Shown here piece by piece: positions 28,942-39,251 of a DNA stretch of 64,000 nt. The position numbers and the translations under genes are program-made. Location of the stretch: NCBI GenBank assembly GCA_903921325.1, contig CAIXPL010000019.1, positions 1 to 64,000 of the forward strand. Reading direction: 5' to 3'. Below the pieces are notes generated by a model. It saw only the letters and a program-made list of their open reading frames with translations, had not been told where the DNA came from and did not search any database. Within the stretch, counting starts at the first letter, position 1, and every line of letters starts with the position of its first letter. The DNA is from an uncultured Pseudomonadota bacterium (GTDB lineage: Bacteria; Pseudomonadota; Gammaproteobacteria; Burkholderiales; SG8-39).

Positions 28942-29994
28942 TTAGTCCTCCGTCGCGCCGATATCGCGTACCAGTTTGCCCAGACGCTCGGATTCGCTGC
29001 GAATCAGCGCGCCAAATTTTTCAGGCGTTGAGGCAACGACCTCGGAGCCGATTTCGGCCCACCGATTGCGAATCTCGGGGTCCTCGAAGACCTTGAGCAC
29101 TGCCGCATTCAGCCGCGCGATGACCGCCGGGGGCGTCGCAGCCGGCACCGAAATGCCATGCCAGGCCGACATCTGGAATTCTGGCAAGCCGGCCTCAGCC
29201 ATCGTCGGTACATCATGCATCGACACCATGCGGGTCGCGCCGGTTACTGCGATGGCGCGCAGCTTGCCGGTTTTCACGAACGGCGCCGACACACTGCCAA
29301 TATCAAACGCGCAGGCAATCTGCCCGCTCACCAGATCGGCCAGATAGGGGCCGGCACCTTTGTAAGGTACATGCTGCAAGGTGACCCCGGTCACACGCTC
29401 AAAATACGCGCCGGCCAGGTGCTGCGGGGTGCCGTTACCCGCCGACCCATAGGAGACCGAGCCCGGTGGGCGCGACTTCACCCAGGTCAGAAACTCCTTC
29501 ACTGTGTGCGGGCTTGCCGCGGCCGGCACCACCAGAACGACCGGAAACTGCGACAACTGAACGATCGGAGCCAGATCGCGAATGGGGTTATAGGGTGTCG
29601 AGCGCATCAGGGTCGGATTGACCGCCATCGGCCCGCTCGCCGCGAGCAGGATGGTGTAGCCATCAGGGGCCGCACGCACCACCAGATCTGTGCCCAGATT
29701 GCCCGCGGCGCCGCCGCGGTTATCCACGACCAGCGACACACCCAGAATCGCTTGCATGCGCGGCGCAAGAATGCGCGCCATCAAGTCAGTCGGCCCACCC
29801 GGCGGATACGGCACCACCCAGCGGATCGACTTGTTCGGCCACGGTTCGGTTTGCGCCGATGCAACAACCGGCAGGCAACCGAGCACACCGGCAATCAGAA
29901 TTACTTTCAACATCCTGGTGACGTGCATGAATTGCCTCTGTTGGTGAGTCATTGGTGTTGGGTCATTGAACCAGGCTGACTGGGATCGGTTCAA
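28942..29994 (-). CDS. Bug-family tripartite tricarboxylate transporter substrate-binding protein
   Basis: WPNKSIRWVVPYPPGGPTDLMARILAPRMQ...VDNRGGAAGNLGTDLV. Confidence 0.95.
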   Translation of the reverse strand: MNRSQSAWFNDPTPMTHQQRQFMHVTRMLKVILIAGVLGCLPVVASAQTEPWPNKSIRWVVPYPPGGPTDLMARILAPRMQAILGVSLVVDNRGGAAGNLGTDLVVRAAPDGYTILLAASGPMAVNPTLMRSTPYNPIRDLAPIVQLSQFPVVLVVPAAASPHTVKEFLTWVKSRPPGSVSYGSAGNGTPQHLAGAYFERVTGVTLQHVPYKGAGPYLADLVSGQIACAFDIGSVSAPFVKTGKLRAIAVTGATRMVSMHDVPTMAEAGLPEFQMSAWHGISVPAATPPAVIARLNAAVLKVFEDPEIRNRWAEIGSEVVASTPEKFGALIRSESERLGKLVRDIGATED

Positions 29995-30046
29995 TGACGC
30001 GTATTCATTGTTACTGATTCAACGACGCCCGTTTACCGAGAGCAAT

Positions 30047-31747
30047 TCACTGACGGGCCGCGAGCGAGCGCGCCCGTAGCGCGTCCAGGGTCATCGTGGT
30101 CGTGATCGCCTGCGGGTCGATCCTGCATTCAATCAGCGCGGTACGCCCACTGGCACGGGCCTGCGCGAATGCGGTCATGAATTGGGCGGTCTCTTGCACC
30201 AGAAAACCCTCGGCCCCATAGGCGCGCGCCAGTGCGGCAAAGTCAGGATTACGCAATGCTGTACCGTGGACACGGCCGGGATATTCGCGCTCCTGATGCA
30301 TGCGGATGGTGCCGTACATGCCGTTATTGACCACGACATAGATGATCGGCAGGTCGTACTGCACGGCAGTCGCAATTTCCTGTCCGTTCATCAGATAGTC
30401 GCCATCCCCATTGAAGGACACCACCAGGCGACCCGGGTGAGCGCACTGGGCGCCAATCGCCGAGGGCGTGCCGTAGCCCATCGAACCATTGATCGGGGCC
30501 ACCTGGGTGCGCCATTTCGGGAATCGGTAGTAGCGCTGGACATAGCCTGAGAAATTGCCAGCCCCGGTGCAGATAATGGCATCCTCAGGCAAGGTGTCGC
30601 GTAGCCAAAGAACAATCTCCTGCATCTGCACCGGCCCTGGGATAGTCTGTGGCTGCTGCCAGGCCGCGTATTCAGCGCGTGCGGTTTGCAACCACGCTGC
30701 GCGCTGCGAGCCGTCAATGTTCAATTGCGCAAGCGCGTGCGCAAAGTTCTGCACCCCGGCGTGAATCAGCAGTTCAGCCTGATACACACGGCCCAGTTCC
30801 TCGGCCCCGGGATGCACATGCACCAGGCGCTGATGGGGCACCGGCACTTCAAACAGACTGTAGCCCTGGGTGGTCATTTCATCCAGACGGGCACCCAGCG
30901 CGATCACCAGGTCCGCAGCACGAATGCGCGCGGCGAGTCTGGGATTGACCCCGATGCCAGAATCGCCAATGTAATTCGGGTGCCGATTGTCAAACAGATC
31001 CTGATGACGAAATGCCGCCATCACCGGCACCCCACAGCGCTCGGCAAACTGCCGCACATCGGCGCATGCCTGCTCGCTCCAGACCGAACCACCGAGCATC
31101 AGCAAAGGTTGCTTGGCCGCAGCGAGCAAGCCGGCAAGGTGGTCCATGTCAGCGGCACTGGGCGAAGGCTGCACCACCTGATAGGGGCGGGTGGCCGCCA
31201 CCGTTGCAACACTGGCGAGCATGTCCTCAGGCAGGGCAAGCACCACCGGGCCGGGCCGGCCTGACATCGCCAGGTGAAACGCGCGGCTCAGATACTCAGG
31301 GATGCGATCAGCCCGATCAATGCTCGCCACCCACTTGGTCATCGGTCCGTACATGCGCCGGTAGTCGATTTCCTGGAACGCTTCGCGCTCAATGAAGTCG
31401 CCCCCAACCTGTCCGATGAACAGAATCATCGGCGTGGAATCCTGGTAGGCCATATGCACCGCAATGCTGGCGTTGGTGGCACCCGGACCGCGGGTGACAA
31501 AGCAGATACCGGGACGGCCACTCGCCTTGCCGTAGGCTTCGGCCATGTAGGCGGCACCGCCGTCCTGCCGCGCCACCACCAGCCGCACCGAATCGCGCAC
31601 ATCGAAAAGGGCATCGAGCACCGCGAGATAGCTCTCGCCAGGAACGCAGAACGCCGTATCCACGCCGTGGATACGCAGGCAATCAACCAGGATCTGGCCA
31701 CCGGTGCGCGGGGGAGTGGGTGCAGCCATCAGCAGTCTCCAGGGCAA
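30047..31747 (-). CDS. Thiamine-pyrophosphate-dependent enzyme, acetolactate-synthase-like
   Basis: GGQILVDCLRIHGVDTAFCVPGESYLAVLDAL; TPP motif NGDGDYLMNGQEIATAVQYDLPIIYVVVNN. Confidence 0.93.
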   Translation of the reverse strand: MPWRLLMAAPTPPRTGGQILVDCLRIHGVDTAFCVPGESYLAVLDALFDVRDSVRLVVARQDGGAAYMAEAYGKASGRPGICFVTRGPGATNASIAVHMAYQDSTPMILFIGQVGGDFIEREAFQEIDYRRMYGPMTKWVASIDRADRIPEYLSRAFHLAMSGRPGPVVLALPEDMLASVATVAATRPYQVVQPSPSAADMDHLAGLLAAAKQPLLMLGGSVWSEQACADVRQFAERCGVPVMAAFRHQDLFDNRHPNYIGDSGIGVNPRLAARIRAADLVIALGARLDEMTTQGYSLFEVPVPHQRLVHVHPGAEELGRVYQAELLIHAGVQNFAHALAQLNIDGSQRAAWLQTARAEYAAWQQPQTIPGPVQMQEIVLWLRDTLPEDAIICTGAGNFSGYVQRYYRFPKWRTQVAPINGSMGYGTPSAIGAQCAHPGRLVVSFNGDGDYLMNGQEIATAVQYDLPIIYVVVNNGMYGTIRMHQEREYPGRVHGTALRNPDFAALARAYGAEGFLVQETAQFMTAFAQARASGRTALIECRIDPQAITTTMTLDALRARSLAARQ

Positions 31748-31766
31748 TCAGGCAATCAACAAATAC

Positions 31767-31804
31767 GACGATCAGAACAGGACGATCAGAACAGGACGAT
31801 CGAA
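31767..31804. repeat. 14-bp tandem repeat GACGATCAGAACAG, 2 full plus 1 partial copies
   Basis: Units at 31767, 31781 and 31795 (partial). Confidence 0.85.
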
Positions 31805-31919
31805 ATACGAACAGGCGCAGAGGAACCCGCAGCAGATCGAACCATGGCATTCGTGCCCAATGCCACCCACGCTCAGTACGCGTCCAATGACGGAATATAG
31901 CCGATGTACACTTGAGCTC

Positions 31920-32393
31920 ATGCGTGATGACATTGCCAGTCTGCGTCGTATCCTCGCCCAGTGCCGCGTGATCGCGGTGGTTGGCATTTCTGCGCAGTGG
32001 TATCGGCCGAGCTATTTTGCGGCGAAATACCTGATCGAACACGGCTATACGGTCATCCCGGTCAATCCGCGCTACGACCAGGTGCTCGGGCAGACCTGCT
32101 ACCCCAGCGTCGAGGACATTCCGGTGCCCATCGACATGGTGGACTGCTTTCGGCGCACCGAGGACATTCTGCCCCTGGCCCAGGCGGCCATAGCAGTCGG
32201 TGCCAGGGTGTTATGGCAGCAAATTGGCGTCAACAACCAGGAAGCGGTCGCACTTGCTGAAGCGGCGGGCCTCGAGACCGTGGTGGATCGCTGCGTCAAA
32301 ATCGAACACGGGCGGCTGTTTGGGGGCCTGGGCTGGATGGGCGTGAATACCGGTGTCATTTCAGCGCGCCGGCCGCGCTGGCTACCCTACTAG
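31920..32393 (+). CDS. CoA-binding domain (YccU-type) protein
   Basis: CRVIAVVGISAQWYRPSYFAAKYLIEHGYTVIPVNPRYDQVLGQTCYPSVEDIP; alternative start 31887. Confidence 0.88.
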   Translation: MRDDIASLRRILAQCRVIAVVGISAQWYRPSYFAAKYLIEHGYTVIPVNPRYDQVLGQTCYPSVEDIPVPIDMVDCFRRTEDILPLAQAAIAVGARVLWQQIGVNNQEAVALAEAAGLETVVDRCVKIEHGRLFGGLGWMGVNTGVISARRPRWLPY

Positions 32394-32411
32394 CCGGCGC
32401 AGGAGCGGATC

Positions 32412-33695
32412 ATGGCAGATCGTCAGTTCGGCTTTGACACCCTGGCCATTCATGCCGGGCAAGTGCCCGATGCGGCCACCGGCGCACGCGCCACCCCGAT
32501 TTATCAGACCACTTCGTTCGTGTTTGACTCTGCCGAACATGCAGCGAGTCTATTCAACCTGCAGACCTTCGGTAATGTCTACACGCGCCTGTCCAACCCC
32601 ACCACCGCCGTGTTCGAGGAACGGGTTGCAGCGTTAGAAGGGGGACGCGCGGCACTGGCCTGCGCAACCGGCCAGGCCGCCGAGATGACCGCGCTACTCA
32701 CATTGCTCGAGGCAGGCGATCATGTAGTGGCAGCGAGCACCCTGTATGGAGGCACCTACACCCTGCTCGATGTCAATTTGCGCCGCCTGGGTATCGAGAC
32801 CACGTTTATCGATCCGCACGACCTCGATGCGTTTGCCGCAGCGATCCGGCCGCAGACCCGCGCGGTGTATGCCGAGTCGCTTGGCAATCCGCGCATCAAC
32901 ATGATCGATATTGAAGCGCTGGCCGACATTGCCCATGCGGCGGGCGTTCCCTTGGTGATTGACAACACCGTGCCCTCGCCCTATCTGTGCCGCCCGATTG
33001 CATGGGGCGCCGATATCGTGGTGCATTCGGCCACCAAATACATGGGCGGGCATGGCACCACGATGGGCGGTGTGATCATCGAATCGGGGCGATTCCCCTG
33101 GGACAACGGCAAATTCCCGCGCATGACAGAAGCCTCTCGTGGCTATCACGGCGTACGGTTTTTTGAGACCTTCGGCGATTTCGCGTTCACCATGCGCGCT
33201 CGCATGGAGACGCTTCGCACGAGCGGTGCCACGCTGGCCCCGTTCAATGCCTGGATGTTGTTGCAGGGCCTGGAGACGCTCCCCGTACGCATGGACCGGC
33301 ATTGCAGCAACGCACTGGCCGTTGCCAGGCACCTGAGCACTCACCCACAGGTGAGTTGGGTCAGTTATCCCGGGCTGCCGCAGGATCGCTACCACGCGCT
33401 GGCGTGCAAGTACCTGCCGCGCGGTGCGAGCTCATTGCTTGCCTTTGGCATCAAGGGCGGTGCGGCGGCCGGCGAGCGCTTCATCGATTCGGCCCAGTTC
33501 ATGAGCCACCTGGCCAATATCGGTGATGCACGCACCCTCATCATTCACCCTGCCTCGACCACTCATCGCCAGATGAACGAAGAAGAACAGTTGCAGGCCG
33601 GGGTCACTCCCGACATGGTGCGCATCTCAGTGGGCATCGAATCCATCGAGGACATCCTCTGGGATATCGATCAATCGCTCGCCGCGGCAAAATAG
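32412..33695 (+). CDS. metY: O-acetylhomoserine aminocarboxypropyltransferase (PLP-dependent)
   Basis: FDTLAIHAGQVPDAATGARATPIYQTTSFVFDSAEHAASLF; SATKYMGGHG PLP lysine motif. Confidence 0.93.
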   Translation: MADRQFGFDTLAIHAGQVPDAATGARATPIYQTTSFVFDSAEHAASLFNLQTFGNVYTRLSNPTTAVFEERVAALEGGRAALACATGQAAEMTALLTLLEAGDHVVAASTLYGGTYTLLDVNLRRLGIETTFIDPHDLDAFAAAIRPQTRAVYAESLGNPRINMIDIEALADIAHAAGVPLVIDNTVPSPYLCRPIAWGADIVVHSATKYMGGHGTTMGGVIIESGRFPWDNGKFPRMTEASRGYHGVRFFETFGDFAFTMRARMETLRTSGATLAPFNAWMLLQGLETLPVRMDRHCSNALAVARHLSTHPQVSWVSYPGLPQDRYHALACKYLPRGASSLLAFGIKGGAAAGERFIDSAQFMSHLANIGDARTLIIHPASTTHRQMNEEEQLQAGVTPDMVRISVGIESIEDILWDIDQSLAAAK

Positions 33696-33879
33696 GACTC
33701 GGTACCTCCGGACTTGCCGGGTGATGCGACTGGTCACTCGGATCTGCCTGGCAGGCGGCTGGGTTTGGCGACAGACCTGACTTGGCGATTGGTTAACCAT
33801 GGCAAGCGGCGGTGCCTTGCACGGTACTGTTATAGTGGGCGGTTATCGACCGTCTGGGTATTTTGAAGGAGCAGCCCCC

Positions 33880-35505
33880 ATGTCCTCCACGGCCCCCGCC
33901 GGCATCACTGCCGGCATCGACTGGAACAACCCCTATACCACACTGCGCCGGCCGACCTTTGCCCGCAATGTGGTGTCGACCTCGCAGCCCATGGCCGCAC
34001 AAGCCGGTCTGCGCATCCTGCTTGCCGGTGGCAACGCGGTGGATGCGGCACTGGCCACCGCCATCACTCTCACTGTAGTCGAACCGATCTCCAACGGCAT
34101 TGGCAGCGACGCCTTTGCCATTCTGTGGGATGGCAAGGAACTGCATGGCCTGAACGCCTCGGGGCGCGCACCCGCTGGCTGGACGCCTGAGTATTTCGCC
34201 TCCATCGCACCAGGCAAGAAGTCGATGCCGATGCGTGGCTGGAATTCCGTCACCGTGCCCGGTGCAGTGTCCGCCTGGCGTGATTTGTCGCAGCGCTTTG
34301 GGCGGCTACCCTTTGCGCGCCTGTTTGAACCAGCCATTGAGTACGCCGAGCGCGGCTTTCTGGTCTCGCCCTTCATCGCCAGCCGCTGGGCAAGCCAGAT
34401 CGACGAACTCAAGTCACAGCCCGGATTCGCCCAGGCCTTCATGCCCGGTGGCCGTGCGCCCACCACCGGCGAACTATTCCGCCACCCCGAGCAGGCTCGC
34501 ACCCTGCGAATGATTGCCGAATCCAACACCGACGCCTTCTACCACGGCGAGCTCGCCCAGGCGATTGCCGATCACGCCAAGGCCAATGGCGGTGTGATGA
34601 GCAAAGCCGATCTGGCCGCGCACAAGAATGACTGGGTCAGCCCGATTCACATGGACTATCGCGGCTACCGGGTGCATGAAATACCACCCAACACACAGGG
34701 CATCGTATGCCTGATGGCTCTGGGCATCCTCAGCCATTTCGACATGGCAAGTATCCCTGTTGACAGTGCGCAGAGCGCGCATTTGCAGATTGAAGCAGTG
34801 AAACTCGGCATGGCCGACGCCGCCCGTCATGTCGGTGACCCCCGGTCAATGGCGCTGGTCGCCGCCGATCTGCTCAATCCGGCCTATCTCGCCGCCCGCG
34901 CGGCCCTGATTGACCCGAATCGTGCACAGGACTTCGGCCATGGCACGCCACCGCGGGGCGGCACGGTTTATCTGACAGCGGCCGATGCCGAGGGCATGAT
35001 GGTCTCGATGATCCAGTCGAATTTTGCCGGCTTCGGTTCAGGTGTGGTCATACCCGGCACCGGTATCAGTCTGCAAAACCGCGGCAATGGCTTTTCGCTT
35101 GAACCCGGCCACGCCAATCAGGTGGCGCCAGGCAAGCGCCCGTTCCATACCATCATCCCCGGGTTTGTCACTCGTGACGGCAAGCCTGTCATGACCCTCG
35201 GTTTGATGGGCGGCACCATTCAGGCGCAGGGCCACACCCAGCTCATGGTGCGCATGGCCGACTACGGTCAGAACCCGCAGGCTGCCATCGACGGCCCGCG
35301 TTTCCGGATCGTGCAGGGCATGGAAGTCAACTTTGAGAACTTCCCCGCGGGTGTCCTGGAGAATCTGGCGCAGCGTGGCCACAAAGTAGTGGAACTCGCC
35401 CCCGGCTACATGGACTTTGGTTGCTCGCAGATTATTCGCCGGCTCGACGATGGCTATATGGCCGCCTCGGACGCCCGTCGCGACAGCCTCGCCGTTGGCT
35501 TCTGA
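33880..35505 (+). CDS. Gamma-glutamyltransferase family protein
   Basis: GGNAVDAALATAITLTVVEPISNGIGSDAFAILWDGKELHGLNASGRAP; GGTVYLTAADAEGMMVSMIQSN. Confidence 0.93.
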   Translation: MSSTAPAGITAGIDWNNPYTTLRRPTFARNVVSTSQPMAAQAGLRILLAGGNAVDAALATAITLTVVEPISNGIGSDAFAILWDGKELHGLNASGRAPAGWTPEYFASIAPGKKSMPMRGWNSVTVPGAVSAWRDLSQRFGRLPFARLFEPAIEYAERGFLVSPFIASRWASQIDELKSQPGFAQAFMPGGRAPTTGELFRHPEQARTLRMIAESNTDAFYHGELAQAIADHAKANGGVMSKADLAAHKNDWVSPIHMDYRGYRVHEIPPNTQGIVCLMALGILSHFDMASIPVDSAQSAHLQIEAVKLGMADAARHVGDPRSMALVAADLLNPAYLAARAALIDPNRAQDFGHGTPPRGGTVYLTAADAEGMMVSMIQSNFAGFGSGVVIPGTGISLQNRGNGFSLEPGHANQVAPGKRPFHTIIPGFVTRDGKPVMTLGLMGGTIQAQGHTQLMVRMADYGQNPQAAIDGPRFRIVQGMEVNFENFPAGVLENLAQRGHKVVELAPGYMDFGCSQIIRRLDDGYMAASDARRDSLAVGF

Positions 35506-35609
35506 GCACCGCCGAGGACAATCGATGACACGCAGCGACAAGCATTGATGAGCGACGGTAAACCCCAATGTCCCGCAATGAGCCGTAATGCACCACGGAA
35601 GATCGGCAC

Positions 35610-38078
35610 GTGAGCGCTGCGCTGCCACTGGTGCGGCCCCCACGCGAACTGTTTGCATGGCGTAAGCGCTGGGCAAGTCGGCTCGGGCCGGCACCTTACC
35701 TGCCGATGAGCCGCGCCGAGATGGATGCGCTGGGCTGGGATGCCTGTGATGTGATCATCGTCACCGGCGATGCCTATGTCGATCACCCCAGCTTCGGCAT
35801 GGCCATCGTCGGCCGGGTCCTGGAAGCGCAGGGCTTGCGCGTGGGCATCATCGCGCAGCCCGACTGGCAAAGCGTCGATGCCTTTCGTGCCCTAGGTCGT
35901 CCCACGACGTTCTTTGGTATCACTGCGGGCAATATGGATTCGATGGTGAATCGCTATACCGCGGATCGCCGGATTCGCTCCGATGATGCCTATACCCCCG
36001 GGGGCGAAGGCGGTCGCCGCCCGGACCGCTCGGTCATTGTGTATTCGCAACGCGCCCGCGAAGCCTATGCCGACGTGCCGATCGTGCTTGGTGGCATTGA
36101 GGCCTCATTGCGCCGCATCGCGCACTTCGATTACTGGTCAGAGAAAGTACGGCGCTCGATTCTGGTCGATGCCAAAGCCGACATCCTGCTCTACGGCAAT
36201 GCCGAGCGCGCCCTGGTGGAAGTGGCGCACCGGCTGGCAGGCGGCGAACCCGTGGCATCGATCGCCGATGTGCGCGGCACGGTGTTTCTGCGTGACAAAG
36301 TGCCCGAGGACTGGATCGAAATCGACTCGAGCACCATCGACACGCCGGGACCACTCGCGCCGCCCATTGATCCGTACGCAATGGAACCGGGGCCCGCCAA
36401 CGGTTCGCCGCGCGCCTCCCATGTCGCCGCCGGCACTGCGAGCAAACCTGCCGGCAGTTCTGGCGGCAAGGCATCCGGCGACTCAGCAAGCGCGGGCTTC
36501 GCCGATGCTGAAACCACCGGCGCGGTCAGCGCGGCGACCGGCGCCGCCGCGAGCGCCGCCGCGATGCCCCTGCGCTTCATGCCGGTGCGCCGTGCTGGCG
36601 ATGTCAAGAATGCCGACCGCAGCCGCAGCGTGATTCGTCTGCCGGCCTGGGATCAGGTGGTCAATGACCCGGTGCTCTATGCCCATGCTTCGCGCATCCT
36701 GCACATGGAAGCCAATCCGGGCAATGCGCGTGCGCTGGTGCAGCGTCATGGCACTCGAGAAGTCTGGCTCAATCCACCGCCCATTCCGCTCACCACCCCG
36801 GAGATGGACTGGGTGTATGAGTTGCCCTATCAGCGCACGCCGCACCCGCACTATGGTGATGCCAGGATTCCGGCCTACGAGATGATCCGCTTCTCGATCG
36901 CCATCCAGCGCGGTTGCTTTGGCGGTTGCACTTTCTGCTCGATCACCGAGCACGAAGGTCGCATCATCCAGAATCGCTCCGAGGATTCGATCATTCGCGA
37001 GATCGAAACCGTGCGCGACACGGTGCCCGGCTTCACTGGCGTGATTTCCGATCTGGGTGGGCCGACTGCCAATATGTGGCGCATCGCGTGCAAATCGCGC
37101 GAGATTGAATCAGCCTGCCGACGACCTTCCTGCGTGTACCCCGGCATTTGCCCGAATCTCAACACTGATCACGGCCCGCTGATCAAACTCTACCAGCGCG
37201 CACGCGCACTGCCGGGCATCAAGAAGGTGCTCATTGCCTCAGGTGTTCGCTACGACCTTGCGATCGAATCACCGGCCTATGTGAAGGAACTGGTGCAGCA
37301 CCACGTCGGCGGGTACCTCAAGATTGCCCCCGAGGCGATCGGCGAAGGGCCGCTATCGAAGATGATGAAGCCGGGCGTTGGCACCTACGATGCGTTCAAG
37401 ACGCTGTTTGATCGCTTCTCCAGGCAAGCGGGCAAAGAGCAGTATCTGATTCCCTATTTCATTGCGGCGCATCCGGGCACCAGTGACGAGGACATGCTGG
37501 AACTCGCCCTTTGGCTTAAACACCATGGTTTTCGCGCCGATCAGGTGCAGGCCTTCCTGCCCTCGCCGATGTCCACCGCGACGGCGATGTATCACAGCGG
37601 TCGCAATCCATTGAAAAAGATCACGCGCGACAGCGAGACCGTGGCCATTCCCAAAGGGATGCGCCAGCGCCGCCTGCACAAAGCGTTCTTGCGTTATCAC
37701 GATGCCGAGAACTGGCCCCTGCTGCGCGACGCCCTGCGCGCCATGGGTCGCAGCGATCTGATCGGCCCAGGCCGGCATCAGTTGATTCCGAGCTGGCAAC
37801 CCGCCGGCACCGGCCGCCAGTCGGAAGGGCGACGCGCGCCTGAGCGCGCTGGTGTAAGGAATTCGGCCACTGCGGTTGCCCGACGCGCCGTTGGGCAAGA
37901 GAGCGCGCCTGCCGCTCAGCGTGCGCCCGGCAAGCCTGCGGTGCGAAGCGCGGGCAAGGCCTTAAAAGCCGCGGTGCCCGGCAAGGCTGCGAGTCAGCCG
38001 TTTCGCACGCAGCACACCGGGTTACCGATCGTGCGTGTGCGCAAGCCGGGCAGCCCCGTCGGACGTGGCAAGCGCTAG
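35610..38078 (+). CDS. YgiQ-family radical SAM protein
   Basis: [36 protein letters not shown] radical SAM CxxxCxxC. Confidence 0.96.
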   Translation: MSAALPLVRPPRELFAWRKRWASRLGPAPYLPMSRAEMDALGWDACDVIIVTGDAYVDHPSFGMAIVGRVLEAQGLRVGIIAQPDWQSVDAFRALGRPTTFFGITAGNMDSMVNRYTADRRIRSDDAYTPGGEGGRRPDRSVIVYSQRAREAYADVPIVLGGIEASLRRIAHFDYWSEKVRRSILVDAKADILLYGNAERALVEVAHRLAGGEPVASIADVRGTVFLRDKVPEDWIEIDSSTIDTPGPLAPPIDPYAMEPGPANGSPRASHVAAGTASKPAGSSGGKASGDSASAGFADAETTGAVSAATGAAASAAAMPLRFMPVRRAGDVKNADRSRSVIRLPAWDQVVNDPVLYAHASRILHMEANPGNARALVQRHGTREVWLNPPPIPLTTPEMDWVYELPYQRTPHPHYGDARIPAYEMIRFSIAIQRGCFGGCTFCSITEHEGRIIQNRSEDSIIREIETVRDTVPGFTGVISDLGGPTANMWRIACKSREIESACRRPSCVYPGICPNLNTDHGPLIKLYQRARALPGIKKVLIASGVRYDLAIESPAYVKELVQHHVGGYLKIAPEAIGEGPLSKMMKPGVGTYDAFKTLFDRFSRQAGKEQYLIPYFIAAHPGTSDEDMLELALWLKHHGFRADQVQAFLPSPMSTATAMYHSGRNPLKKITRDSETVAIPKGMRQRRLHKAFLRYHDAENWPLLRDALRAMGRSDLIGPGRHQLIPSWQPAGTGRQSEGRRAPERAGVRNSATAVARRAVGQESAPAAQRAPGKPAVRSAGKALKAAVPGKAASQPFRTQHTGLPIVRVRKPGSPVGRGKR

Positions 38079-39250
38079 TGCACCTGATGCAACATTAGTG
38101 CCGCGGCACGGGCAATCTGTGCCTCTTCATCGGTGCGCATCACGCGCAACAGTACCGCACTGCCGGGGGTGCTGATCTGCGCCGCATGCTGCTCGTTGGC
38201 AGGCGGATCGAGCTGCACCCCCAGCCACTGACAGCGATTGGCAATCTTCTCGCGCACGAGCGCGCTGTGCTCGCCAATGCCCGCGGTAAACACGATCTGA
38301 TCGATACCACCAAGCACGGCAGCCAGCGCCCCCATTTCGCGTGCAGCGTGATAGGTGAACAGTTCAATCGCACGGGCGGCCGCTGCGTCTTTGCTCTGCT
38401 CCAGCACTCGCATGTCGGCACTGATGCCTGAGACGCCCAGCAGACCCGATTCCTGATAGAGCATGTGCTCGATCGATGGACTATCGAGTTTCATTTCGTT
38501 CATCAGGTGCAGGATCACCCCGGGATCAAGTGCCCCGCAGCGCGTGGCCATCGGCAGCCCATCGAGCGTACTGAACCCCATCGTCGTTGCCACACTACGC
38601 CCTGCGCGCACCGCGCACAGGCTCGCGCCACTGCCCAGATGCAGGATCACGATGCGAGTGGCACGCTCGAAGTCCGGCGCTGACTCGAGCTGATGCATGA
38701 TCGACTGGTAGGACAGTCCATGGAAGCCATAGCGACGCACACCGCGTGCGCTGATGGCGCCAGGCAGCGCAAACGCCGTCTCCTCCCAGGGCATCGATGC
38801 GTGAAACGCCGTGTCAAAGCATGCAATCTGCGGCAAATCGGGCCACAAGCGTGCAAGTGCTTCGATGGCAGCAAGATTGCTCGGTTGATGTAAGGGCGCA
38901 AGCGGGCACAGCGCATGCAACGCCGCGAGCACCGTGGCATTGACGCGTACCGGTGCCGTGAACTGTTCGGCACCATGCACAACGCGGTGTCCGGCCGCCA
39001 CGATGTGCTCAGTCACACCCCGTTCGTGAAGCAAATCGAGTACAGCCTGCAGGGCACCGGCTTGCCCCCTGGCGCAACTGCGCGGCGGCAGCACCTGCCC
39101 ATCGGCCGTCGTGACCGCCAACTGCGCCGGATCAGTATGCAGATCGACATGGCCACGCAGTTCACACTGCGGTTCGGCAGCATCGATGGCAAACAGTGCA
39201 AATTTAAGGCTCGATGAACCAGCATTCAGTACCAGGATCGTCGAGGTCAT
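38075..39250 (-). CDS. ackA: Acetate kinase family protein
   Basis: [59 protein letters not shown]. Confidence 0.95.
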   Translation of the reverse strand: MTSTILVLNAGSSSLKFALFAIDAAEPQCELRGHVDLHTDPAQLAVTTADGQVLPPRSCARGQAGALQAVLDLLHERGVTEHIVAAGHRVVHGAEQFTAPVRVNATVLAALHALCPLAPLHQPSNLAAIEALARLWPDLPQIACFDTAFHASMPWEETAFALPGAISARGVRRYGFHGLSYQSIMHQLESAPDFERATRIVILHLGSGASLCAVRAGRSVATTMGFSTLDGLPMATRCGALDPGVILHLMNEMKLDSPSIEHMLYQESGLLGVSGISADMRVLEQSKDAAAARAIELFTYHAAREMGALAAVLGGIDQIVFTAGIGEHSALVREKIANRCQWLGVQLDPPANEQHAAQISTPGSAVLLRVMRTDEEAQIARAAALMLHQVH

Positions 39251-39251
39251 G

